A program made the translations under genes and the position numbers. Shown here piece after piece: positions 22,758 through 30,569 of a stretch of 54,155 nucleotides of DNA. Under the pieces are notes generated by a model. It was not told where the DNA came from. It did not search any database and saw only the letters and a list, made by a program, of their open reading frames with translations. How positions within the stretch are numbered: position 1 is the first letter of the stretch; each line of letters begins with the position of its first letter. The DNA lies in the IMG/VR virus record IMGVR_UViG_3300009502_001060, positions 1 through 54,155 of that record; one strand, 5' to 3'. The DNA is from a virus.

Positions 22758-24161
22758 TTACACGGAAGGATCATCGTTATCACTATGTGTCTTATCCCAC
22801 GTCTTCCTGAAGATTTCCTTAAGTTGCTCCTCGGCACCTTTCACTTTAGTAAGGATTTCCATTCCTTCGACAGAGTTCTGCTCGAAAATTTCAATTTTGC
22901 CCATTGATGTATCAAAAGAACACGGATACCACTTCCCATCAGGCCCGAATCGATTCTTCATTACATAAACACGTCCAGTGCCCGCCATCTTATCTTCTTT
23001 CTTGCGGGACAATGACAAAATAAAATCCCCAATCATAATTTTACGATAACTATCGGCTACGCCCATTGCCTCGATAATGTTTTCTTCGTGAACACCACGA
23101 TTAGACTGAGAAGCGGTCCATCCCGGCACTTGAAGTTCTCCGAGCATACCGCGAAGCTCCTCATATACGTTACCAGCTTCGCTATAAGAATTAGAATTTT
23201 TCTCTTGCATGAACGGACGAAGAAGGTCCGCATAATCAACAATTACAAAGTCAATCTTAATCCCCGAAATTAACTGCAATCGGTCAATATGCATTTTCAA
23301 TGTTGCGGCGGAAGCAACCTTAGTTGGGAAATACTTGATAAAAAGTTTACCGCAACCATTGGACTTAATTTCGTCTAGTTTCTTCTGAACTATAGACTGA
23401 TTCTTCCGAACCTCTTGAAATGCTAATCCAGAAAAAATGGAGTCATATCGAAGTCCTACATACTTATCATTTAACTCCATCGTGAAATGCATAACATTCT
23501 TACCCTGAAGCATTGCTTCTGCACCGAGCCGAGCCAAAAACCACGATTTTCCGCTTCCTGCAGGAGCAACGACAAATCCAAGTTCGCCCTTCCCTAATCC
23601 ACCATCAAGATGAGTATCAATAATGGCCCAATTGGTTTTGACGACTTCACGGGCCATTGCAGACATACGCTGGTCAATCTCAGTAAGATACTCATGCCCA
23701 AGGTCACGTTCCATACCCGCTTTGGATGCTTCACTAATAGTACTCCAAATTCCATCGTAATTACCTTCCTTCAATAAGATTTGGGATGTCCATATGGCAT
23801 TCTTCAATTTTTGATTACGACAAAATATTAAGAACTGTTCCTTAACGTACTTTAAGTCCTTTGCGCTTGAAACTTCACCATAAGCCATCTTTACTTGTTC
23901 TCTTACTGAAACTTGCATCAACGGATCTTGTATCCGCATAATTTCACATGCAAACACCGACATAGTTGGAATGTCCCGATAAGCAGGGAAGTAAGTAGAA
24001 ATAAACTTTACAATCCATTTGTGAGCATTCGTCTCGAAGTAGTCGGGTGACACGATATCGATAATTCGTTCCAAAAATGCACGGTCTGAAAGCATTGCGG
24101 CCATGCATTTAGATTGGAATGCTATACCAAACTGTTTCAATGTAGATTCATTATTTTCCAT
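22758..24161 (-). CDS. Replicative DnaB-like helicase (T4 gp41-like)
   Basis: The 467-residue protein has the length and layout of phage replicative helicases. A helical N-terminal domain is followed by a RecA-like motor with Walker A APAGSGKS (about 199-206), MHFTMELNDKYVGLR, Walker B KIDFVIVDYADLL, and WTASQSNRGV (the 'SQ.NR' motif of DnaB helicases). It should unwind DNA at the replication fork with primase. It lies next to nrdJ, exonuclease, UvsX and SSB genes, all transcribed leftward. No intein is present, although gp41 genes of related phages are known intein sites. Confidence 0.88.
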   Translation of the reverse strand: MENNESTLKQFGIAFQSKCMAAMLSDRAFLERIIDIVSPDYFETNAHKWIVKFISTYFPAYRDIPTMSVFACEIMRIQDPLMQVSVREQVKMAYGEVSSAKDLKYVKEQFLIFCRNQKLKNAIWTSQILLKEGNYDGIWSTISEASKAGMERDLGHEYLTEIDQRMSAMAREVVKTNWAIIDTHLDGGLGKGELGFVVAPAGSGKSWFLARLGAEAMLQGKNVMHFTMELNDKYVGLRYDSIFSGLAFQEVRKNQSIVQKKLDEIKSNGCGKLFIKYFPTKVASAATLKMHIDRLQLISGIKIDFVIVDYADLLRPFMQEKNSNSYSEAGNVYEELRGMLGELQVPGWTASQSNRGVHEENIIEAMGVADSYRKIMIGDFILSLSRKKEDKMAGTGRVYVMKNRFGPDGKWYPCSFDTSMGKIEIFEQNSVEGMEILTKVKGAEEQLKEIFRKTWDKTHSDNDDPSV

Positions 24162-24198
24162 ATTAGTATTATCATCTAACCATAAATGTTTAATAAAA

Positions 24199-24495
24199 TC
24201 AATATTTCAAAATCACAGGAAGAGTTCCTTTAACAGAAGGAAATTTTACTTTATGCCCAGATATATGGACTGCGGATACCACATTAAACATCTGAGGATG
24301 AATCTCAATCCAATGTCCATCATTTGGAACTATTCGAGATTGAATGTGGATTTTTCCTAACATCACATTCGGATTGGCATAACTCGCAATGAATGTATAG
24401 CCGAGTCTTTTATTCCCACTCATCAACCCAATTACAAAATCACCTTGCTCGTTAATATAACAATGTCCATGTCTAAGTAATTTGTATTTTTTCAT
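24199..24495 (-). CDS. Hypothetical protein between exonuclease and helicase genes
   Basis: The 98-residue protein is beta-rich (YKLLRHGHCYINEQGDFVIG; GYTFIASYANPNVMLGKIHI; HWIEIHPQMFNVVSAVHISG) and without known motif. GAAAG lies upstream of its ATG. Its place in the replication cluster suggests a DNA-metabolism accessory role, but nothing in the sequence shows it. Confidence 0.5.
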   Translation of the reverse strand: MKKYKLLRHGHCYINEQGDFVIGLMSGNKRLGYTFIASYANPNVMLGKIHIQSRIVPNDGHWIEIHPQMFNVVSAVHISGHKVKFPSVKGTLPVILKY

Positions 24496-24530
24496 TATAA
24501 ATTCTTTCTGATTACAACTCGGACAAGTGT

Positions 24531-25604
24531 TTATTCCTTACGAACAGCAGCATCCAAAGTAGCAAACGTTTCCTCAATCCATCGGGTATGATTAGGTAAA
24601 TTACTATCAATTCCATCTTCCCGAACCATCTTGAAAAAAGCATTGCGGTCAAGCATTGGAATCTTCTCTGTCGCAAGACATTCATTACAATGCAATTGAC
24701 CTATCGTAGTCAACATCGTTTCTTTCAACTGCATAAGCGCAACATTCCTATCCAGAACACTTTTTCCATTGGCAATATTGTCACAAACTTTATACTTATT
24801 TTTAAGGTCATCGGCATGTTTAATGATTTCATCCACAGTATGCAATTTGTCCTCATTAAGCCACGGAAAATGCTTCACAATGGTTTTGGGACCAGCAAGT
24901 TCAATGCCGGGGACATTATCAGAATCATCCCCATCAAGTGCCCGATACAGGACAAAATTATTAGGATGAATGCTATAGTCAGCCAGAACCTCGGCGGGGC
25001 CATAAATACGTTTCTTAGTCGGAGAATAAACACTGACACGACCATCACAGAGTTGAAGGAAATCACGATCTGCCGACATTACATAGATTTTATTCGAACT
25101 CTTAAAATAATCTAGTGCCAAATAAGCAATAACATCATCCGATTCCTGATGGTCGAGAGAGAGAATATTGACGGGGAGAACTTGTAAATACTGAGTGAAT
25201 CGAATATATTGCCGCTTACAACTTTCCTCTTCAATAGGAGCACTTGACATTTCTTCATATGCTCGGTTAAGACGAATTTTATTCTTTCTGTGTAATTTAT
25301 ATTCGGGAAATATTTGATGCCGCTTGAAAGAACCCCCAACCCCATCAAAAATCACAACGCAACGAGTCGGAGCAAGTAACTTAATAGCATAACCGAGTGA
25401 TTTTAAGGAACCCGTTACCCCCCCAGTATGATTTCCATTTTCATCCATAGCAGGATTTGCATTCCACGCCCTTAGAAATAGATTATTTCCATCTACCAAA
25501 AGAATACTAGAGTTAGTATCTCGCTTCCAGTCCTTCTTCGGACCAGCCTTCATATTTTGAAGAATACCGTAGAGTCTGGACTTTTCTGTTTGGCTAAGTT
25601 CCAT
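24531..25604 (-). CDS. 5'-3' exonuclease/flap nuclease (T4 RNase H-like)
   Basis: This 357-residue PIN/FEN-type nuclease has the expected acidic clusters in order: ILLVDGNNLFLRAW (about 34), FDGVGGSFKRHQIFPEYKLH, DHQESDDVIAYLALD (about 150), VMSADRDFLQL (about 175), and ALDGDDSDNVPGIELAGPKT, which opens the helix-three-turn-helix domain. It removes RNA primers and flaps from lagging-strand fragments. A strong AAGGAAGA ribosome site lies before ATG 25604, which overlaps the stop of the UvsX C-terminal gene by one base. Confidence 0.87.
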   Translation of the reverse strand: MELSQTEKSRLYGILQNMKAGPKKDWKRDTNSSILLVDGNNLFLRAWNANPAMDENGNHTGGVTGSLKSLGYAIKLLAPTRCVVIFDGVGGSFKRHQIFPEYKLHRKNKIRLNRAYEEMSSAPIEEESCKRQYIRFTQYLQVLPVNILSLDHQESDDVIAYLALDYFKSSNKIYVMSADRDFLQLCDGRVSVYSPTKKRIYGPAEVLADYSIHPNNFVLYRALDGDDSDNVPGIELAGPKTIVKHFPWLNEDKLHTVDEIIKHADDLKNKYKVCDNIANGKSVLDRNVALMQLKETMLTTIGQLHCNECLATEKIPMLDRNAFFKMVREDGIDSNLPNHTRWIEETFATLDAAVRKE

Positions 25605-26887
25605 TATTCTTCCTTAACGGCATTTTTAGTTATGTCATCATTTTCGTTTCCTGTTTCCTCAACATCCTCAACAATGGGATTTGCGGAAGGGTCACGATAC
25701 TGCATGATATAAGTATCGGAGATAGAATTATAAATTTCCTCCTTGAGTGCCTCATCCGAATTCAATTTATCCACAAATTCAGCAGTGCTGAATTCAATCT
25801 TTTCGCCTGTGCTCGGGCGAGTGTATTTCCAATTACGCCAGTCACCAGTAATAATACCATAAAGCTTCATAAAATCAATCCAACTTTTGTAGTTTTGAAT
25901 TCCCGAGTCATAATGAATTTCAAATGCAGCCGTGCGCCAGTTGGGTCCGAGCCGATTCTTAATAACTTGGGCCTGGCATTTCATACCAATAATTTCATCG
26001 CCCTTCTTGAGTTTCCCGAGACTAACGAAACGAACACGAATCGAACAAGAATACGAAAATGCTTTTCCTCCAGGAGTAATCCACTTCTCACTATGTAATC
26101 CACCATTCATGTTATAACGTAATTGATTGGTAAACACAGTAAGAATACGTTGACGAGCAACTAGGCCCGTAATCTTTCGCATTGCTTTGGCAATGACCTT
26201 GGCCTTCCCCGTACTGAATCCATCCACTCCATGCTCAGATTCCATTTCACTTTCGACAGATGCTTGGGTTAAGGAGTCGACGAAAATAGTTAGAAGACGA
26301 TCCTTATTGACTTTTCGAAAGGCACCAATGCATAGTTCCATTTTAGTAAAAAGTTCTTCGAGTGTAGTGAAGGGAACATAATTGACGTTTCGTACATCAA
26401 TCCCAAGGGCAGTCCAGAATGTCTTGTCCACCGCAAATTCGGAATCAAAAAATACAGCTAGACCGCCTCGCCGCTGAGTCTCGGCAATCATTTGAGCACA
26501 TATTAAACTTTTTCCAGTATTATGATTCAATATACCATTTCCAAAATAACAATGTTCTGGATGTTCTACAGTCACATCAACAATTCTATATTTTCCAATA
26601 TAATTCACTGATTTTATCACATGATACTTGTTATCTTCACAGAGAATAGTCGTTTTGTCGGGAATAATGTCTTTGGCTTCTAACCATCCAACATTAGTAA
26701 AAAATCTATGTTCTTTACTAACTTTAATTTCCATTCCATTATCGAGAAATACTTTATATGTATCCAATATTCCTTTTTCAATGAATCCAATTATAGGAGC
26801 ATAAACATCCCCAATGGTCTTAACCTTTACTGTTTTACCACGGCTAAGCAAATCTTTTACTTCTCCAACCGCTATTGTTTTTTTCAT
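25604..26887 (-). CDS. uvsX: UvsX/RecA recombinase, C-terminal part, preceded by IntC
   Basis: The first 123 residues of this 427-residue product are the large C-fragment of a split intein. The rest begins TGKSLICAQMIAETQRRGGL, the second half of the Walker A loop. It continues with VFFDSEFAVDKTFW, Walker B LLTIFVDSLTQA, and TVFTNQLRYNMNGG...WITPGGKAFSYSCSIRVRF, i.e. the RecA core. An acidic C-terminal tail follows (VEDVEETGNENDD). After trans-splicing with 28025-28339 the loop becomes GLES-TGKS and the protein about 394 residues. UvsX drives strand exchange in phage recombination-dependent replication. Its start overlaps the endonuclease stop as ATGA. Confidence 0.87.
   Translation of the reverse strand: MKKTIAVGEVKDLLSRGKTVKVKTIGDVYAPIIGFIEKGILDTYKVFLDNGMEIKVSKEHRFFTNVGWLEAKDIIPDKTTILCEDNKYHVIKSVNYIGKYRIVDVTVEHPEHCYFGNGILNHNTGKSLICAQMIAETQRRGGLAVFFDSEFAVDKTFWTALGIDVRNVNYVPFTTLEELFTKMELCIGAFRKVNKDRLLTIFVDSLTQASVESEMESEHGVDGFSTGKAKVIAKAMRKITGLVARQRILTVFTNQLRYNMNGGLHSEKWITPGGKAFSYSCSIRVRFVSLGKLKKGDEIIGMKCQAQVIKNRLGPNWRTAAFEIHYDSGIQNYKSWIDFMKLYGIITGDWRNWKYTRPSTGEKIEFSTAEFVDKLNSDEALKEEIYNSISDTYIMQYRDPSANPIVEDVEETGNENDDITKNAVKEE
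26519..26887 (-). other. Split intein C-fragment (IntC, 123 residues) of UvsX
   Basis: The fragment starts MKKTIAVGEVKDLLSRGKTV and contains block B (VSKEHRFFTNVGWLEAKDII) and blocks F/G (RIVDVTVEHPEHCYFGNGIL then NHN), followed by +1 Thr. Almost the whole splicing domain is in this piece, unlike canonical split inteins, where IntC is 35-40 residues. Confidence 0.87.
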
Positions 26888-27990
26888 ACGATATTTCGTT
26901 TTAATTTTTCGATATTTTTATTATCCATAATAATTAATTGTGCCTGTATTCGTTCCATAATATATGTCAAATCATATCGGGTTAGGTCTAGAGTTCTTTC
27001 GGTCAGAAAACCGCCCCATAACAATCCAAATTTATGACAATATTGTTCCGCCGCCTTCGCTTTGATTTGATTAATTCGCATATCTATCATATCATACGGT
27101 TTGATCTCATAAATAATTGGATTGTTGAATTCATCGGCCAATACAATATCCGGACAATATGTTCTCGCAACTCCATCCGAATTGATATATGGAATTCTAT
27201 GTTTTGATATTTGAAATAATCGGTTTGTATCAATGAAATGACAAACAACCTTTAATTCTAACGAAGAACGGCAGAAATATTTCACACCTCCATGTAAAAC
27301 CCAGCACTTAACACCTACTCCTGCCTGATTTCCAGGAGATTTGCCATACATTGGATTAAGGTTTCCTGTTTGAGGATTATCTTGCGGAAATCCATATTTT
27401 CTACATATTTTATATATTTTTCTGGCACCAAGATTAAATTCGACCTTCATCGAATCATATACTTTCTGCTTATATTTGAGCTTTTTCTTTAACACCCGAA
27501 ACCTACTTACCATTTCATTTGTTATTGGTCTAGATTCTTTCCCTGTTAATGTCAGTGCCGATTTTCTTCCATTTATAACGGAGATCGACCGTATGTATCG
27601 TTTAGAATTTTCCCTGCGAACCGCTTCTAAATTTTTATATTTCAAAAATCGAAGCACCTGTTTCTGTGAAATTCCCTTCATAATGATAAAAACATCATTT
27701 AGAATTGCTCCGTTAATAATGGCATCCGAAATAATATTGCCGTATTTATCATCCAATGCTTGACATTCCATCACGTGTCGTTTTTCCGATTTTTCTTTTG
27801 CCCGAATTGTTCTATGAGTTCGATTATTGTGGCGAAGTTTATCATCTAACAAATATTCTTTAGCTATTCTCCAAATAGGTTTTTTCCCCAATCCACAATA
27901 AGATTGGCGGATTTCGAATTCATTCATCCCATTCGTGATTGAGTCAACGATATGACGGACAATCGGTGGATCTGATATTTTATTTGCCAT
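26884..27990 (-). CDS. Homing endonuclease inside the split uvsX intein locus (NUMOD3, PD-(D/E)XK)
   Basis: The 368-residue protein starts with helix-turn-helix-like segments (RHIVDSITNGMNEFEIRQSY; KKPIWRIAKEYLLDDK). It continues with repeated helical DNA-binding segments and a NUMOD3-like NLNPMYGKSPGNQAG near 220. It ends with the nuclease core YFCRSSLELKVVCHFI (Glu), ARTYCPDIVLAD and IIYEIKPYDM, again E...PD...ExK. It occupies the gap between the two halves of the uvsX intein, 34 bases after the first and overlapping the second by four. It is the counterpart of the endonuclease in nrdJ, but with the domain order reversed. Confidence 0.83.
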   Translation of the reverse strand: MANKISDPPIVRHIVDSITNGMNEFEIRQSYCGLGKKPIWRIAKEYLLDDKLRHNNRTHRTIRAKEKSEKRHVMECQALDDKYGNIISDAIINGAILNDVFIIMKGISQKQVLRFLKYKNLEAVRRENSKRYIRSISVINGRKSALTLTGKESRPITNEMVSRFRVLKKKLKYKQKVYDSMKVEFNLGARKIYKICRKYGFPQDNPQTGNLNPMYGKSPGNQAGVGVKCWVLHGGVKYFCRSSLELKVVCHFIDTNRLFQISKHRIPYINSDGVARTYCPDIVLADEFNNPIIYEIKPYDMIDMRINQIKAKAAEQYCHKFGLLWGGFLTERTLDLTRYDLTYIMERIQAQLIIMDNKNIEKLKRNIV

Positions 27991-28024
27991 ATGGATAATA
28001 TAACATAAATATCAGGTCGTGGCG

Positions 28025-28339
28025 TCAATCTTCAATAATTACTTCTATTTTTGTATCTTCTGTGACACACGATTCCAATCCCGACAATTCAATAAACTTA
28101 CCCGCTGGCATTCCACCTTTTTTGCGATTGGAAATTGCCAAATCAAGAATGCTTGACCCCGTGGATAGCCAGTCGGTCACATTCGAGGGATCATCCTCTT
28201 CATCCAAAAAGAAAGAAACTTTTGTTCCGTCTTTCTGTGATTTATTGAGTTCTTTTTGAAGTAAAACTGCCAATTCATCGCGGTCAATATTGGCGTCGGA
28301 TTCAATATGCTTACTGGAGGTCTTCTTTTTGTCGGTCAT
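28025..28339 (-). CDS. uvsX: UvsX/RecA recombinase, N-terminal part, ending in a 14-residue IntN
   Basis: Residues 1-90 are the N-terminus of a phage RecA/UvsX: VTDWLSTGSSILDLAISNRK, then GGMPAGKFIELSGLES, which is the strand and first half of the Walker A loop. Directly after GLES come CVTEDTKIEVIIED and a stop. This tail matches the start of an intein (Cys1, then a beta strand), and the matching C-fragment begins the second uvsX gene. The product alone cannot bind ATP. Confidence 0.85.
   Translation of the reverse strand: MTDKKKTSSKHIESDANIDRDELAVLLQKELNKSQKDGTKVSFFLDEEDDPSNVTDWLSTGSSILDLAISNRKKGGMPAGKFIELSGLESCVTEDTKIEVIIED
28028..28069 (-). other. Ultra-short split intein N-fragment (IntN, 14 residues) of UvsX
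   Basis: CVTEDTKIEVIIED is the entire N-fragment. Canonical IntN pieces are near 100 residues; atypical split inteins with N-fragments of about 16-25 residues have been described from phage metagenomes (AceL-TerL and VidaL types). This is at the short end of that range. Confidence 0.82.
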
Positions 28340-28356
28340 AAAATTTTTAAAGAATC

Positions 28357-28396
28357 AACTTGGGAATAATAACATAACAGTCATCATTCCCAAGTT
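28357..28396 (-). promoter_or_regulatory. 11-bp perfect inverted repeat between SSB and uvsX
   Basis: AACTTGGGAAT and ATTCCCAAGTT pair perfectly around an 18-base loop, in the 79 bases between the end of the SSB gene and the uvsX start. No strong T-run follows on the coding strand, so it may be an attenuator, mRNA-processing or 3'-protection hairpin more than a full terminator. Confidence 0.5.
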
Positions 28397-28418
28397 ATTT
28401 TAATTCATTTTCCAAGAA

Positions 28419-29297
28419 TTAGGTCTTCTCGAAAAACTTCTCAAACTCATTGGCGAGGTCGGTGTTTGATGGAATCACCGTTGCCGATGTGGCTTGAGTT
28501 ACAGGAGCCACAGAAGGCTGTGCCGACAGCGTGGCAGAGGTAGCAGGAACTGCTTCGTGAGTCGTAACAGCAGTGGAAGCGACACGAGTTTCGGCAACAA
28601 TTTCAGCAGCCTCGGCATCGTCGGGGTTCAACCACTTTTCAACAGCGGTCTTAAGTTCGTCGTAGGACTTCAATGGGAAGATTGTAAGGATGTCTGTCTG
28701 TTCCTTCAACTTCTCCATGAGATCACGACGTTTGGGGTCAACGACTGGAGTAACATTTGGGTCGGCTAGAATAGTCGTCTCGGGGAAGGACTTACCATCC
28801 CTACCTTTCTTATTGCTTTCCTTGTGGAATTCGACTTCGATATCTCGACCTTCAGTCCACGAGGTAATATCACCATATTTGGTATTGGTCATCAACTTCA
28901 GAAGTTGTTTATAGACCTGTACTCCGAAACCCCAGAAACGGACGCCTTGGTCTTCTTCCCCACGAACAATGATTGGTGCGTAGGTACGAGTGACTGGTGC
29001 GAGTTTTGCGGCAATTTCCTTCTCTTCGTTGCTTCCGCTTGCACGGAGAGCATCAATGGTTTCCAGAATAGGATCTGGCTTTCCGAAGGTGCATGGGGCG
29101 AGATAATTGTTCCCGGCAAGCTTATAATAAAACTTCAACTCGATGAATGGATTCTCGGGGTTGAACTTATATGGAACAATACGGACGATTTGAGTTCCTT
29201 CTTTGGGTTTCCAAAGGAGTTTTGCGAATTCTGAGGCTTTTGCGCCATCTTCAAATTGCTTGAGGCGCTCTGCAAGCTTTTGGATGTTAACTGGCAT
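28419..29297 (-). CDS. Single-stranded DNA-binding protein (T4 gp32-like)
   Basis: The 292-residue protein has the gp32 plan. A basic N-terminal segment is followed by an OB-fold core (WKPKEGTQIVRIVPYKFNPE; PFIELKFYYKLAGNNYLAPC; ITSWTEGRDIEVEFHKE). A long Ala/Thr/Val/Pro-rich linker ends in an acidic-aromatic tip (DLANEFEKFFEKT), the part that recruits replication proteins. The Cys/His zinc site of T4 gp32 is absent: only one Cys is seen in that region. AAGGAAAA precedes the ATG. The A/T-rich leader upstream could allow gp32-type autoregulation, but this is not demonstrated. Confidence 0.78.
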   Translation of the reverse strand: MPVNIQKLAERLKQFEDGAKASEFAKLLWKPKEGTQIVRIVPYKFNPENPFIELKFYYKLAGNNYLAPCTFGKPDPILETIDALRASGSNEEKEIAAKLAPVTRTYAPIIVRGEEDQGVRFWGFGVQVYKQLLKLMTNTKYGDITSWTEGRDIEVEFHKESNKKGRDGKSFPETTILADPNVTPVVDPKRRDLMEKLKEQTDILTIFPLKSYDELKTAVEKWLNPDDAEAAEIVAETRVASTAVTTHEAVPATSATLSAQPSVAPVTQATSATVIPSNTDLANEFEKFFEKT

Positions 29298-29413
29298 AGT
29301 AATTTTCCTTTTTTTAATGATTTAATCAGTTAATCGTTAATCATCAATCAACATTGAGTTAACGTTTATAACTATCACAGTTTCGCATAAATCACCGATC
29401 TCAGCAACTTATT

Positions 29414-29926
29414 TTAACAAAAATCTTTGACTTTTTCTAAACCCGCATATTTTGTCAGGTAAGATTTTGCATTCTCAAGTAGAGTCGTATTATCACCGAA
29501 GTACCCTATTCCAAGGTTGCATTTAACACAAAGAAGCCCACGAAGATTACCCGTCAAATGGTCATGGTCAATACAGAGATTTCTTTTACAATCAGCACCC
29601 GACCTACCACAAATCTCACAACATCCGCCTCGCTCTTCCAACATTCGGGCATAGTCTTCTGGCGTCACGCCATAACGTTTTTTGAGAGTAGCCTTCTCAT
29701 CTATCTCACGAGTCCGTTCAGGATTATCAACCCTCCACTTCTGAATCCACTCTCGGTACTTGTCTTTGTGAGATTCTCTCCATTTCCCACTCCACACCCG
29801 TCGCTTCTCCTTGGTATTCTTCCTGTACCGCTGAATATTTTCTTGGTGGGAAAATCTCCACTTACGATGGTATTCTAGTTTTTCAGGAGTAGTCATATTT
29901 TGATCTGTGTCAAAGCATTCACACAT
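29414..29926 (-). CDS. Endonuclease VII-like HNH nuclease
   Basis: The C-terminal 90 residues match recombination endonuclease VII: RYGVTPEDYARMLEERGGCC, a zinc pair CEICG ... CVKCN, and the catalytic DHDHLTGNLRGLLC. The N-terminal 75 residues consist of repeated basic segments (EYHRKWRFSHQENIQRYRK; WSGKWRESHKDKYREWIQKW) like the DNA-binding arms of HNH homing endonucleases. It could therefore be a Holliday-junction resolvase (T4 gp49 role) or a homing endonuclease; the position after SSB is compatible with both. ATG 29896 (MTTPEKLEYHRKWRF) is an alternative start. Confidence 0.75.
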   Translation of the reverse strand: MCECFDTDQNMTTPEKLEYHRKWRFSHQENIQRYRKNTKEKRRVWSGKWRESHKDKYREWIQKWRVDNPERTREIDEKATLKKRYGVTPEDYARMLEERGGCCEICGRSGADCKRNLCIDHDHLTGNLRGLLCVKCNLGIGYFGDNTTLLENAKSYLTKYAGLEKVKDFC

Positions 29927-30092
29927 CGAACGATCTTATTGTTTTTTCCACATTTTTATCTATATGCTTCCTCACTATTTTAACTATCCATTTAGGTAGA
30001 TTAAATGCGTTGGCGTCACAGTATTCCTTGATGGCATCAAAGTCCTCTTTGGGGAGATTGACTACTCGTTTTTCATTTCGTGGTTTCTTCAT
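29919..30092 (-). CDS. Small ribbon-helix-helix-like protein
   Basis: From ATG 30092 (MKKPRNEKRVVNLPKEDFDA) the 57-residue protein shows a short basic strand RVVNLP followed by two helices (EDFDAIKEYCDANA and LPKWIVKIVRKHI). This is the pattern of Arc/CopG-type DNA-binding repressors. It may bind DNA as a dimer. It overlaps the nuclease downstream by eight bases. Confidence 0.55.
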   Translation of the reverse strand: MKKPRNEKRVVNLPKEDFDAIKEYCDANAFNLPKWIVKIVRKHIDKNVEKTIRSFDV

Positions 30093-30149
30093 ATGCCATA
30101 TACATAGCATAGAAAGGAAATGAAAACGATTTATTCTAATAACTTTTAT

Positions 30150-30548
30150 TCAGTCCAAAATTGCAGAGATTTTTAAGGGGATTATTCGGACAGAAACATC
30201 TCCCGAAATTACGAGAGAATCCGAGTATAACTTCCAGTTCAATATAAACGATTTATCCAAACATCCATGTTCTTCTTTAATGAGAGTGTTAAGAGCGTTT
30301 AAACTATATAAACAATTAAACTCTTTTTTCCGGTGTATTAAAATTGTATTGCTAAACTTCGGAGCATCCTTTCGCATATTCAGAACATTATACGTCAAAT
30401 ACATTTCCTTGGGGTTTTTGGAATTTACGAATGCAAAAATGCGATTGCTATAAACCTCATAAAATTTACGTATCTCTTCGGCAATAACTCGGAAATCATT
30501 GGCGTTGGAAAAGGTACACAATAACTGTCTAGTATCTTGGTCTATCAT
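30150..30548 (-). CDS. Conserved-looking hypothetical protein
   Basis: This 132-residue protein has the segments EEIRKFYEVYSNRIFAFVN, FNCLYSLNALNTLIKEEHGC and FILNWKLYSDSLVIS, a mixed alpha/beta pattern that I have seen in T4-type phage proteins of unknown function. No catalytic motif is evident. Confidence 0.5.
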   Translation of the reverse strand: MIDQDTRQLLCTFSNANDFRVIAEEIRKFYEVYSNRIFAFVNSKNPKEMYLTYNVLNMRKDAPKFSNTILIHRKKEFNCLYSLNALNTLIKEEHGCLDKSFILNWKLYSDSLVISGDVSVRIIPLKISAILD

Positions 30549-30569
30549 AAGTTTAAAACAAGTGACTGG

